Below are positions 35,756-44,013 of a stretch of DNA of 64,000 bases, piece after piece. Positions within the stretch are counted from its first letter, which is position 1, and each line of letters starts with the position of its first letter. The position numbers and the translations under genes were made by a program. Source of the DNA: Actinomycetes bacterium (lineage in GTDB: Bacteria; Actinomycetota; Actinomycetes; Nanopelagicales; Nanopelagicaceae); the NCBI GenBank assembly GCA_014190015.1, contig BJFT01000003.1, positions 30,190 through 94,189 on the forward strand, written 5' to 3'. Below the pieces are notes generated by a model. That model was not told the DNA's origin and searched no databases. It saw nothing but the letters and a program-made list of their open reading frames with translations.

Positions 35756-38277
35756 TACGCCAAAATCCTCTCATTGGATGGGTCAAATACTGATGTAGCG
35801 CCTACTTCAGCGATTGAACATGGGTAGTGCTCACCAAGGTATTCAACGATGAACTTATTTCCTGCAACTGCTAGTTCGGTTGGCAAGTAAGACATCAGAA
35901 TGTGCTTTCCAAGTGATGGAGCAGAACCAGCACTTGTCACATATGAACGACGTCCATGTGAGTCAGTAATTGGTTGCTTATCAAGAGTAAGAATTGGTTC
36001 GTTACCCATCATGTAGCGCTTTTCACCAGTTGAAGATGTGTGATCATCAACAAACAAAGTGCAGAGCATCGCCGCAGGTTTCTCACTGCGGTGCTTCACG
36101 TGAGCTTCTTTACCAATAAAGTCTGCATCCTTAAGTTTTGGTGTCTGCATTCCAGCTTCAACCACTGTGTACTCAGTCTCTAGCTCTGGACCATATGCGC
36201 GGTAACACTTTTCTAGACGACCAGTTGTTCCGTACACACCGATACCAACAGGAATCATTCCGTGGTTCTTGCCTGATTCCCAGAGTGCATCCCACAGTGC
36301 AGGACCATCGGCCATTGGTACATAGAATTCCCAACCAAGGTCACCAACGTATGAAATACGTGATGCAAGGACTTTCACGCCCTTGATATCGATTTCTTTG
36401 CAAGTGCTGAACTTAAATGCTTCATTGCTCATATCAGCAGATGTAACTTCTTGAACAATCTTGCGTGCGTTAGGTCCCCACACACCAAGAGTTGTGTAAT
36501 CAGAAGTAATGTCTTTGATAGTTGCTGAACCATCTTCAGGCAACAAGTCAGCAAACCACTTCTTATCTGCCATACCGTGCGCGCCACCAGTAACCACACG
36601 GAAATGTGATTCTCCAAGGCGCATAATTGTTAAGTCAGATTTGAATCCACCATTTGGTCCAAGTACTGGCGTATACACAACGCGACCAATTGCCACATCC
36701 ATCTGGCGAAGTGCAGCTTTTTGTACAACAGCAAGTGCTGATGGACCAGTGATATCAAAATAAGCGAATGCTGTGAGATCTACGATGCCAGCAGTTTCGC
36801 GCATTTGTAAGTGCTCTGCATTGATAATTGGTGACCACCAACGTGATTCCCATTCAGCAGTACGTGGCATAACTTTGTCGCCAAACTTTGCAACAAGATC
36901 CTTATTGCACTCATACCAGAATGGACGTTCCCATCCTGCTGTCTCATAAAAGACTGCGCCAAGCTTTGCTTCGCGATCGTAATATGGTGACAAACGAACT
37001 TTACGATTTGATTCGTATTGCTCAAGTGGGTGAACAATTCCGTATGTCTTATTAAATGACTCAGCAACGCGAGCTTTCACATGCTTGTCATCTTTGTGGT
37101 GCTCATGGAAGCGAGCAATGTTTGATGCGTGAAGATCGATCTTGGAATCTCCCAAGACCATCCACTCTGCAACAGACTTAGCAGTTCCTGGACCTTCTTT
37201 AATCCACACAGCTGCAACAGACCAGAGTCCCTTAACTTCAGGAGTTTCTCCCAAGATAGGCATTCCATCTGGTGTGTAAGAAAGAATTCCATTACATGCA
37301 TACTTCTCGCGAACGTTTTCATCTCCAACAATTGATGGCATCAATTCATATGAGTGCTCATCTTGAATATCAAAATCAACCTGCGTGAACGCAAACTCTG
37401 TTGGTGAAAGTGTTGCAGTTGCATTTGAAGGTAGATCTTCTGCGTTATAAAGAATTGGACGGTGCGCATAAGAACCGATTTCAAGACCTGTACCGTGTTG
37501 GCGCTCGTACATGAATGTGTCCATGTCACGAATGATTGGCCATTCGATATCGCCTTTGGTGTCCTTGAAGAATGGAACTGGTCCGATGTCTTTCATCTGG
37601 TGAACCGCTGGTGTTAATGGAATGTGCGCGCCAGCCATTGCTGCAAGCTTTGGCGACCAGCAACCTGTTGCGATTACAACGTAATCAGCTTCGATTGTTC
37701 CTTGATCAGTCACAACTGCTTTAACACGACCGTTTTCAGTTGTAATGTCCTGAACTTCAACATTTGCAAATGATTGTGCAGCGCCCATCTCTGCTGCCTT
37801 TTCGCGCATTAATGTACCTGTACGAAGTGAGTCAACAACGCCCACTGTAGGTTGGTAATAACCACCAAGGATTACCGTTTCATCAATGTATGGAACTAAC
37901 TTCTTAACTTCTTCTGGGGAAATAATTCGACCACCATCGACGCCCCATGATTTTGCAGAAGTAATACGACGAGCAAGTTCTTGCATACGCTCTGGAGTAC
38001 GAGCAACTTCAATTCCACCAGATTCTGTAAATGTTCCAAACTCTTTGTATTGACGCATGCTCTCTGCAGTAATTGCAGTCATTTCCTTGGAGTGATCCAC
38101 AGGGAAAATAAAGTTAGATGCGTGACCAGTTGACCCACCAGGGTTTGGAAGTGGTCCTTTATCAATCTGGACGATGTCTTTCCATCCCAGCTTTGCAAGG
38201 TGATACACCATGCCATTGCCGACGATTCCTGCGCCGATAACGACGCACTTTGCCTTACTTGGTAACTTGCTGCTCAT
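35755..38277 (-). CDS. Dimethylglycine/sarcosine dehydrogenase (DAO plus GcvT domains)
   Basis: An 840-residue FAD and folate enzyme. The N-terminal D-amino-acid-oxidase-like domain opens with VIGAGIVGNGMVYHLA near residue 12. GSTGHA near residue 48 contains the His that binds FAD covalently in mammalian relatives. A linker domain and a C-terminal GcvT/aminomethyltransferase domain (from about residue 430) with YVGDLGWEFYVP near residue 643 receive the methylene on THF. It would oxidise dimethylglycine and/or sarcosine to CH2-THF. Only one such gene is present, so it may do both steps or a sarcosine oxidase lies elsewhere. The ETF genes follow directly. Confidence 0.9.
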   Translation of the reverse strand: MSSKLPSKAKCVVIGAGIVGNGMVYHLAKLGWKDIVQIDKGPLPNPGGSTGHASNFIFPVDHSKEMTAITAESMRQYKEFGTFTESGGIEVARTPERMQELARRITSAKSWGVDGGRIISPEEVKKLVPYIDETVILGGYYQPTVGVVDSLRTGTLMREKAAEMGAAQSFANVEVQDITTENGRVKAVVTDQGTIEADYVVIATGCWSPKLAAMAGAHIPLTPAVHQMKDIGPVPFFKDTKGDIEWPIIRDMDTFMYERQHGTGLEIGSYAHRPILYNAEDLPSNATATLSPTEFAFTQVDFDIQDEHSYELMPSIVGDENVREKYACNGILSYTPDGMPILGETPEVKGLWSVAAVWIKEGPGTAKSVAEWMVLGDSKIDLHASNIARFHEHHKDDKHVKARVAESFNKTYGIVHPLEQYESNRKVRLSPYYDREAKLGAVFYETAGWERPFWYECNKDLVAKFGDKVMPRTAEWESRWWSPIINAEHLQMRETAGIVDLTAFAYFDITGPSALAVVQKAALRQMDVAIGRVVYTPVLGPNGGFKSDLTIMRLGESHFRVVTGGAHGMADKKWFADLLPEDGSATIKDITSDYTTLGVWGPNARKIVQEVTSADMSNEAFKFSTCKEIDIKGVKVLASRISYVGDLGWEFYVPMADGPALWDALWESGKNHGMIPVGIGVYGTTGRLEKCYRAYGPELETEYTVVEAGMQTPKLKDADFIGKEAHVKHRSEKPAAMLCTLFVDDHTSSTGEKRYMMGNEPILTLDKQPITDSHGRRSYVTSAGSAPSLGKHILMSYLPTELAVAGNKFIVEYLGEHYPCSIAEVGATSVFDPSNERILA

Positions 38278-38315
38278 GATATTTCCCCGTTTTTTTCTTC
38301 TTTGGTGGTGGTTGG

Positions 38316-38999
38316 TTAGAGATTCTTTCGAATTGTTGTTTCGAAACCTTCGACGTGATCGCGCATTGCCTTTGCTGCCGCCTTGCCATCATTTGCCGCA
38401 ATTGCTTCAAGGAGCGCGCGGTGCTCGATGATTGCAGCAGAGAGCTCTTCTACTTGATCAAGGGCGAGAAACCAGATTCGAAGTGCGTGGGCATAGTAAT
38501 TATCAAGTGAAGATGCCAAGAAATCATTGTGCGTGCACTCATAAATATGGTGGTGAATTCTTTGGTCGAGTTGAATCAATGTGCGCATCTCTGGCTTGCC
38601 CTTGATTGAATCAATCTCTTTAATCAATTCAAGTGTGATTGCGCGATCAGATTTAGTTGAACGCACCGCGGCTAGTTCTGCGGCTTTGATCTCAAGGACT
38701 GCGCGCACTTCTGAAACCGCAGCTAAGTTTTCGACATCGACATTGGACACAAACATGCCTCGACGTGGGAAAACTTCTACGAGTTTTTCATTTGCCAACA
38801 AACGCAGTGCTTCACGAATTGGTGTGCGACCAAGATTTAACTTCGCCATCAATGTGGCTTCAGAGATTAAGGAGCCTGGTTCTAATTCAAGAGTGATGAT
38901 CTTTGAGCGAATAACTGCATATGCTTCTTCGGCAAGTGAAGTGCCTTCAGGTCCTCTGGTGAGGATCTCTTGGGAGGCGATGCTGCTCATATCCGGCAT
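38316..38999 (-). CDS. GntR-family (FCD) regulator heading the dimethylglycine/formate operon
   Basis: A 227-residue FadR/FCD-type regulator. The N-terminal winged helix (residues about 15-85) contains LNLGRTPIREALRLLANEKLVEVFPRRG, and the all-helical FCD domain has H/D residues typical of the metal-binding class. It stands 38 bases before the dehydrogenase gene on the same strand, so it is probably the first gene of the GntR-dmgdh-etfBA-fhs-fdsGBA operon and regulates it. A later ATG at 38990 is also possible. A perfect inverted repeat touches the start codon. Confidence 0.88.
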   Translation of the reverse strand: MPDMSSIASQEILTRGPEGTSLAEEAYAVIRSKIITLELEPGSLISEATLMAKLNLGRTPIREALRLLANEKLVEVFPRRGMFVSNVDVENLAAVSEVRAVLEIKAAELAAVRSTKSDRAITLELIKEIDSIKGKPEMRTLIQLDQRIHHHIYECTHNDFLASSLDNYYAHALRIWFLALDQVEELSAAIIEHRALLEAIAANDGKAAAKAMRDHVEGFETTIRKNL

Positions 39000-39019
39000 C
39001 GTATATCAGTTGTATACGA
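38999..39019. promoter_or_regulatory. Candidate operator of the GntR regulator
   Basis: TCGTATA (38999-39005) and TATACGA (39013-39019) form a perfect 7-bp inverted repeat with a seven-base spacer, at the very start of the GntR gene. It overlaps TATACA/TATACG -10-like boxes on the minus strand, a location that would allow autorepression. The form resembles FCD-type GntR sites. Confidence 0.5.
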
Positions 39020-39031
39020 ATGGATAGGTTC

Positions 39032-39763
39032 CTAGAAGAGGTATTTTACGAAGAGCCAGGCGCTGGCGCCGAGGCCGGTGATCACAACTAAAGCCTTATA
39101 AAACCCCGGGCTCATGCGTGTTGCCCAGCGCCCACCCAAGGTTCCGCCCACTGTCGAACCTGCCAAGAGAGCTATGACGTAGGGCCAGTGAACAAGGCCG
39201 CTGAAGATGTAGATGAAGTTAGAAACAATGCTCGTGCATCCGACAATTAAGTTTTTAGCCGAATTTAAATCCGCACTCTTTCTGCGAGCATCGCGCGCCA
39301 GAACGGCAATCACCATCACGCCTTGGCCTGGTCCGAAATAACCACAGTAAAAACCGCTGGCAGCAATTCCAATGTTTTCTTTGATCTGAAAATTCTTGCC
39401 TTCCTTTGGCTTGACCTTCAGCAACATACTCAGAGTTGCGAACAGGAGTAAAAATGGAACGATTTTTTCAAAAACCTCAACTGGAACATGTGTCAGCGCA
39501 AACGCTCCAACAATCGAAGCCGCAATTGAAATCCAAATCAGATTCGAATACTCACGGAATATTTCTTTAACACGATGCCTTATCGAAATGAGTGCGAAGA
39601 AATTTGCCGGCGTAATTCCAATCGCATTTGTCATTGCAGCGCTCACAGGTGACAAGCCTGTTGCCAAAATAACAGGAAATGAAATAACCGATGCTCCGCC
39701 AGCCATTCCGTTGATAACGCCAACAAGCAAGCCCACTGCTGCGATGGCTATGAAATCAAGCAT
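39032..39763 (-). CDS. TauE/SafE (TSUP) family membrane protein
   Basis: A 243-residue integral membrane protein with about eight hydrophobic spans. VGVINGMAGGASVISFPV near the N-terminus and FGPGQGVMVIAVLARD near residue 135 are TSUP signatures. The ATG at 39763, with AGGG seven bases upstream, is preferred to the TTG at 39769. Family members move anions such as sulfite, sulfoacetate or other organosulfur compounds, usually outward. It lies between the molybdenum cofactor genes and the formate dehydrogenase operon, so an anion role there (molybdate, sulfite or formate) is only a thought. Confidence 0.8.
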   Translation of the reverse strand: MLDFIAIAAVGLLVGVINGMAGGASVISFPVILATGLSPVSAAMTNAIGITPANFFALISIRHRVKEIFREYSNLIWISIAASIVGAFALTHVPVEVFEKIVPFLLLFATLSMLLKVKPKEGKNFQIKENIGIAASGFYCGYFGPGQGVMVIAVLARDARRKSADLNSAKNLIVGCTSIVSNFIYIFSGLVHWPYVIALLAGSTVGGTLGGRWATRMSPGFYKALVVITGLGASAWLFVKYLF

Positions 39764-39773
39764 CTGCAAACCC

Positions 39774-39785
39774 TATACTCGGCAC
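39774..39785 (+). promoter_or_regulatory. Candidate leaderless promoter of moaD
   Basis: A TATACT -10 box (39774-39779) lies exactly six bases before the ATG at 39786 and there is no ribosome-binding sequence. Transcription would start at or next to the start codon. It also overlaps the 5' end of the divergent TSUP gene. Confidence 0.5.
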
Positions 39786-40028
39786 ATGGCTTTCGTACAG
39801 GTCCGACTCTTTGCAGTTGCGCGTGCAAAAGCTGGTACTGAGTTGATTTCATGCCAACCAGGCTCACTTGCATCCATTATTGAATCACTTAAAGCGCACG
39901 GAGAATTAGCCAACGTATTGCCACAATGCTCATACCTTGTAGATGGTCTTGCACCCTCTGATGTAAATCAAAACATTAGCGCTGGAAGCACCATCGATGT
40001 TCTGCCACGTTTTGCAGGTGGTGCCTAA
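39786..40028 (+). CDS. moaD: MoaD-like molybdopterin synthase small subunit with an extra C-terminal Ala
   Basis: An 80-residue ubiquitin-like protein, only visible inside a longer track ORF. The ATG at 39786 fits the family length (about 81) and the normal first strand FVQVRLFAVARAKAG. The sulfur-carrying C-terminus normally ends in Gly-Gly, but here the end is AGGA, one Ala after the pair. Such tails must be clipped before thiocarboxylation in known cases of related sulfur carriers, so a protease may be needed. It is divergent from the TSUP gene and overlaps convergent moaA by four bases. Confidence 0.85.
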   Translation: MAFVQVRLFAVARAKAGTELISCQPGSLASIIESLKAHGELANVLPQCSYLVDGLAPSDVNQNISAGSTIDVLPRFAGGA

Positions 40029-41011
40029 CCACCTATAGCTGACATTGGTCGCTGTGGTTGAATAAATTTTGGATCATTAATTCCGTGTCCAGGTAATTTT
40101 CCTGCAACAGTTTTTCTAAAACGTGCAGCAATATCTTCATCACTTGCTCCATTGCGCATAGCTGTGCGCAGGTCCATCTCTTCAAGTGAGAATAAACAAG
40201 AACGAAGTTGTCCATCTGAAGTCAGGCGAAGGCGATCACATGCACCACAAAATGGGCGTGTAACACTGCCAATAATGCCCACTGTTGCTGGTCCGCCATT
40301 AACGAAGAACTCTTCAGCGGGAGATGATCCGCGCCCATCACATGGAGTTAACTCATAACGAGTAGATAAATCTGCGTAGATATCATCTGCTGTCACGAGT
40401 GCTGAACGTTCCCAAATTCCACCGGCGTCCAGAGGCATCTGTTCGATGAAGCGCAGAGCTAAATTATTTGTAAGTGCCCATTCAAGAAGCGCTGGTGCTT
40501 CATCAGCATTAACGCCCTTGAGCAATACTGCATTTATTTTTATGGGATTTATGCCCGCATCCTGTGCGGCTTTGATTCCTGCAAATACATCATCGATTCG
40601 ATCACGATGAGTCATTAACTTAAATCGGTCTTTATCTAATGTATCCAAGCTGATATTGATTCGAGTTAACCCCGCATCAACCAGAGGTTTTGCGACTTTT
40701 TCTAGAGTTAATGCATTTGTAGTCATCGTTAAAGTTGGTGCATTTGTAATTGCGTTGATGCGCGAAACAATTTCAACAATATCTGGGCGAAGAAGCGGCT
40801 CTCCCCCAGTTAAACGCACTTCATTGATTCCTTCTCTTACTGCTATTTCAATAACACGTACTAGTTCATCGGTTGTGAGTTGATGCTCTGAGGGCAACCA
40901 CGCAGCAAAATCATGTGGCATGCAATACGTGCACCGGAGGTTGCAGCGATCTGTAAGGGAAACACGGAGATTGCGATGAACACGGCCATACGAATCAATT
41001 AACGTGTTCAT
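40025..41011 (-). CDS. moaA: GTP 3',8-cyclase MoaA
   Basis: A 328-residue radical-SAM enzyme making the first intermediate of molybdenum cofactor from GTP. The SAM cluster motif CNLRCTYCM is near residue 23, LTGGEPLLR near residue 69 binds SAM, and the second cluster lies in FCGACDRLRLTSDGQLRSCLF near residue 260. The C-terminus ends with the catalytically needed Gly-Gly. It overlaps moaE by four bases and is the last gene of the leftward moa operon. Confidence 0.93.
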   Translation of the reverse strand: MNTLIDSYGRVHRNLRVSLTDRCNLRCTYCMPHDFAAWLPSEHQLTTDELVRVIEIAVREGINEVRLTGGEPLLRPDIVEIVSRINAITNAPTLTMTTNALTLEKVAKPLVDAGLTRINISLDTLDKDRFKLMTHRDRIDDVFAGIKAAQDAGINPIKINAVLLKGVNADEAPALLEWALTNNLALRFIEQMPLDAGGIWERSALVTADDIYADLSTRYELTPCDGRGSSPAEEFFVNGGPATVGIIGSVTRPFCGACDRLRLTSDGQLRSCLFSLEEMDLRTAMRNGASDEDIAARFRKTVAGKLPGHGINDPKFIQPQRPMSAIGG

Positions 41012-41421
41012 GCGAAGTTAACCCACTGATCGCTGCCATCGGTAAATACTTGGTGCTTCCAGATCGGTAATTTTTCTTTCACAGTATTAACGAGAGCACT
41101 GCACGCATCAAATGCTGCTTCTCGATGATCGGCGCTGACTGCGACAGCAAAGGCACACTCACCGATTGCGATATCTCCATAACGATGTGCCACCGCTACA
41201 TCGTTAACTGCATAACGCGCACTTACTTCCGCGACAATCGAAGTCAGCACATCTTGCGCACTTGGATGAATTTCATATGTCAGCGTTGACACATCTTTGC
41301 CGCCATCGTGATTTCGAACATCTCCGCTAAAGCTAACTACCGCGCCAGATTTATCACCGCTAACGAGAGTTGCAAGATGGGCTGCTGAAATAACTTGATC
41401 AGTTACGAAAATTTTATCCAT
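41008..41421 (-). CDS. moaE: Molybdopterin synthase large subunit MoaE
   Basis: A MoaE protein of 137 residues from the ATG at 41421 (MDKIFV). The track's GTG at 41433 would add four residues and cannot be excluded. LTYEIHPSA near residue 48 and the active-site KEKLPIWKHQ near residue 115 are diagnostic. It uses MoaD thiocarboxylate to put sulfur on precursor Z. It overlaps the neighbouring genes on both sides. Confidence 0.92.
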   Translation of the reverse strand: MDKIFVTDQVISAAHLATLVSGDKSGAVVSFSGDVRNHDGGKDVSTLTYEIHPSAQDVLTSIVAEVSARYAVNDVAVAHRYGDIAIGECAFAVAVSADHREAAFDACSALVNTVKEKLPIWKHQVFTDGSDQWVNFA

Positions 41422-41887
41422 GGTCTTTGCCACGCAATTGCTCGTGAATATGTCCGGCTAAGCGCTCGATGATTACTAATCCATCTTTAACAGCCCCGGG
41501 AGATCCAGGCAGATTAATTATCAGCGTTGATGAATTAGTGCCGGCAAGTCCGCGTGATAGATCAGCAGTTGGCACTTTCTCACGTGAAAATGCGCGTAGC
41601 GCTTCAGGGATTCCGGGTAATAATTTTTGTATGTGTGGAGCTGTCGCCTCAGGTGTGACATCCGTAGGAGAAATACCTGTGCCACCAGTTGTGACAATCA
41701 AATCTACGTGAGCAGAGAGCGCTGAAGAGATTGCATCTGATATTTGCTTCACATCATCAGGAACGATTACAACATCGAAGACTTCATAACCCAATTTTTG
41801 CAAACCAGTTTTTAGAATCTCACCACTTGTGTCTTCATAAATTCCAGCCGATGCCCGTGCGCTTGCAGTAATGATTGCAGCTTTCAC
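41414..41887 (-). CDS. mog: MogA/MoaB-family molybdopterin adenylyltransferase
   Basis: A protein of 157 residues from the GTG at 41887, which forms a GTGA overlap with the moaC stop and has GGAAG seven bases before it. The track's start at 41899 is less likely. The conserved TTGGTGISPTDVTPEA stretch near residue 64 binds molybdopterin, and INLPGSPGAVKDGL is typical. It adenylates molybdopterin before Mo insertion by MoeA, and moeA is not in the window. Confidence 0.88.
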   Translation of the reverse strand: MKAAIITASARASAGIYEDTSGEILKTGLQKLGYEVFDVVIVPDDVKQISDAISSALSAHVDLIVTTGGTGISPTDVTPEATAPHIQKLLPGIPEALRAFSREKVPTADLSRGLAGTNSSTLIINLPGSPGAVKDGLVIIERLAGHIHEQLRGKDHG

Positions 41888-42360
41888 GGACGCTTCCACG
41901 ATCCGTTTCGCCCACCATCTTTGCTATCTACCTGAACATACGAAATTGCTGCTGATGGATCAACGGCTTTGACCATGTCAATAATTGTTAGAGCAGCAAT
42001 ACTGACAGCAGTCAGTGCTTCCATCTCAACGCCTGTGCGATCTGCAGTCTTTGCCTTTGCAACAATTGCTACCCCTGCACCATCTATTTCGCACTCAACG
42101 GTGACTGAATGAAGTGCAATTGGATGACAGAGCGGAATCAAATCTGGCGTGCGCTTTGCTCCCATAATTCCTGCGATACGCGCAGTTGCTAAAACATCAC
42201 CTTTGGGAACTGTTTTATCTCTAAGCATTGAGATTGCTTCGGCAGAAAGTGAGACATGTCCACTCGCTTCTGCAGTACGTACAGTGACATCGCGATCGCT
42301 GACATCGACCATATGTGATTGACCATCAGCATCTAGATGGGTCAATTTCTTCTCGCTCAT
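41884..42360 (-). CDS. moaC: Cyclic pyranopterin monophosphate synthase MoaC
   Basis: A 158-residue MoaC. LIPLCHPIAL near residue 75 and TGVEMEALTAVSIAALTIIDMVKAVD near residue 110 match the conserved active site of the family. It converts the MoaA product to cyclic pyranopterin monophosphate. It overlaps mobA by four bases (ATGA). Confidence 0.95.
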   Translation of the reverse strand: MSEKKLTHLDADGQSHMVDVSDRDVTVRTAEASGHVSLSAEAISMLRDKTVPKGDVLATARIAGIMGAKRTPDLIPLCHPIALHSVTVECEIDGAGVAIVAKAKTADRTGVEMEALTAVSIAALTIIDMVKAVDPSAAISYVQVDSKDGGRNGSWKRP

Positions 42361-42902
42361 AATCCCGTAAGTCTAGGGCTGGAGTGGGCACTTATTAAAT
42401 CCTCAGGTGTATCAATATCTATCAGCGCACGAGCATCCACCTGCACTTCATCAATTGCCAGCAACTCACATAGGGCGCGCATTGATTGACCATGCGGGTT
42501 ACCGAGTTTTTCAATGGCAGATAAGAGTGCAACGCGGCGATAGATTCCACATAGTGGTTGCTTAAAGCCATCTGCATCTATGGGCATTGCTGCATCACTT
42601 TTAATTGAAGATAGTAATTGCGAAAATAGTGCGGATCCATAGGGCATATCAACGGCTGCAACTGCGACGAATTCGGTATCAATTTCTTGTAATCCACGAG
42701 CAATACCGGCAACCGGTCCACCTAGTGGCGGTTCTTCAAAGACATCTTTACCGACGATGACTGTCTTTATTTCTTTAGGAATGAAACTAAGCACATGATC
42801 TAAAAGAGTAACGCGGTGCAACAGTGCTGCGGCCTTATCAGAACCAAAACGCTTATTTGTGCCGCCAGATAAAACAATGGCACTCCACGTTTGTGATTTC
42901 AT
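42357..42902 (-). CDS. mobA: Molybdenum cofactor guanylyltransferase MobA
   Basis: A 181-residue nucleotidyltransferase with LSGGTNKRFGSDKAA near residue 12, the nucleotide-binding loop of MobA. PPLGGPVAGIARGL near residue 58 and VAAVDMPY near residue 78 also fit. It attaches GMP to Mo-molybdopterin to give the MGD cofactor used by formate dehydrogenases, consistent with fdsA and fdhD in the same window. It is the first gene of the moa operon and appears leaderless: TATTAT lies six bases before the ATG. Confidence 0.92.
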   Translation of the reverse strand: MKSQTWSAIVLSGGTNKRFGSDKAAALLHRVTLLDHVLSFIPKEIKTVIVGKDVFEEPPLGGPVAGIARGLQEIDTEFVAVAAVDMPYGSALFSQLLSSIKSDAAMPIDADGFKQPLCGIYRRVALLSAIEKLGNPHGQSMRALCELLAIDEVQVDARALIDIDTPEDLISAHSSPRLTGL

Positions 42903-42914
42903 GTGTAAATAATA
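42903..42914 (-). promoter_or_regulatory. Candidate leaderless promoter of the mobA-moaC-mog-moaE-moaA operon
   Basis: On the minus strand TATTAT (42914-42909), six bases, then ATG at 42902. No Shine-Dalgarno sequence is visible. The promoter region lies immediately after the terminator of the upstream operon. Confidence 0.5.
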
Positions 42915-42919
42915 GGTGT

Positions 42920-42976
42920 ATAAAAATCATCGCCCGCTGCACTCCTACAGAACAGGTAGAAGGAGTGCTGCGGGCG
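42920..42976 (-). terminator. Rho-independent terminator of the Liv/isomerase operon
   Basis: CGCCCGC and GCACTCCT (42931-42946) pair with AGGAGTGC and GCGGGCG (42961-42976) in a 15-bp stem with one mismatch. On the minus strand the stem is followed by ATGATTTTTATA. It separates the sugar operon from mobA. Confidence 0.85.
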
Positions 42977-42993
42977 TTGATTTGGTATTTAAA

Positions 42994-44001
42994 TTAGTTT
43001 CCTGAGGAGAAGGCGGCATCAAAAGATGCAGCTGGTGGTTCAATCGCACACATCTTGCGAATGAACTCCAGTGATTCAGGTCCACCAATTAAACGATCCA
43101 TTCCAGCGTCTTCCCATTCAACTGAGATTGGACCGTTGTAACCGATTGCATTGAGCATGCGGAAACATGCTTCCCATGGAACGTCACCATGACCAACTGA
43201 CACGAAGTCCCATCCGCGTCGTTGATCTGCCCATGGAAGATGAGAACCTAAACGACCATTGCGACCGTTTAGTTGTTTAACGGACTCTTTGCAGTCCACG
43301 TGATAAATACGATCTTTGAAATCCCACAAGAATCCAACTGGGTCTAGATCTTGCCAAATGAAGTGGCTTGGATCGAAGTTCAAACCAAAAGCTGGACGGT
43401 GCTTGATAGCTTCAAGAGTACGAACTGTTGTCCAGTAATCGTAAGCAATTTCAGATGGATGTACTTCGTGCGCGAACTTAACTCCGACTTCATCAAAGAC
43501 ATCCAGAATTGGATTCCAGCGATCTGCAAAGTCTTGGTAACCAGCATCAATCATTGCTGGTGGTACTGGTGGAAACATTGCAACTGTGTGCCAGATTGAA
43601 GATCCTGTAAAGCCGACAACAACTTTTACGCCGAGCTTCGCAGCTGCGCGCGCAGTGTCTTTCATTTCATTTGCGCAACGTTGACGCACACCTTCTGGAT
43701 CTCCGTCGCCCCATAAGCGTGAAGGCAAGATTCCCTTGTGACGTTCATCGATTGGATGATCGCAGACCGCTTGTCCAACAAGGTGATTTGAGATTGCAAA
43801 TACTTTGAGGTTGTACTTTTTCAATATTGCATGACGACCTTCGATATAACCAGGTTCGTTAAGAGCGCGGTCTACTTCAAAGTGATCGCCCCAACATGCA
43901 ATTTCTAAACCGTCGTATCCCCATGAAGAGGCAAGACGGCACATTTCTTCAAAGGGCAGATCTGCCCATTGACCGGTGAATAGTGTTACTGGACGTGGCA
44001 T
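42994..44001 (-). CDS. Sugar phosphate isomerase/epimerase-like TIM-barrel protein
   Basis: A 335-residue xylose-isomerase-like TIM-barrel protein. Likely metal ligands are seen in order: Glu in FAHEVHPSE near residue 178, Asp/His in NFDPSHF near residue 209, His in IYHVDCKE near residue 236 and Glu in ISVEWED near residue 296. The N-terminus is [30 protein letters not shown]. Such proteins often work with Gfo/Idh/MocA dehydrogenases on polyols or keto-sugars. It is the last gene of the operon, 12 bases after the dehydrogenase and right before a strong terminator. Confidence 0.82.
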   Translation of the reverse strand: MPRPVTLFTGQWADLPFEEMCRLASSWGYDGLEIACWGDHFEVDRALNEPGYIEGRHAILKKYNLKVFAISNHLVGQAVCDHPIDERHKGILPSRLWGDGDPEGVRQRCANEMKDTARAAAKLGVKVVVGFTGSSIWHTVAMFPPVPPAMIDAGYQDFADRWNPILDVFDEVGVKFAHEVHPSEIAYDYWTTVRTLEAIKHRPAFGLNFDPSHFIWQDLDPVGFLWDFKDRIYHVDCKESVKQLNGRNGRLGSHLPWADQRRGWDFVSVGHGDVPWEACFRMLNAIGYNGPISVEWEDAGMDRLIGGPESLEFIRKMCAIEPPAASFDAAFSSGN

Positions 44002-44013
44002 TTTATTCTCCTT

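Noticed and set aside
39396-39785. Upstream extension of the moaD ORF
   Set aside because: It lies antisense to the TSUP gene. The moaD protein has family length from the ATG at 39786.
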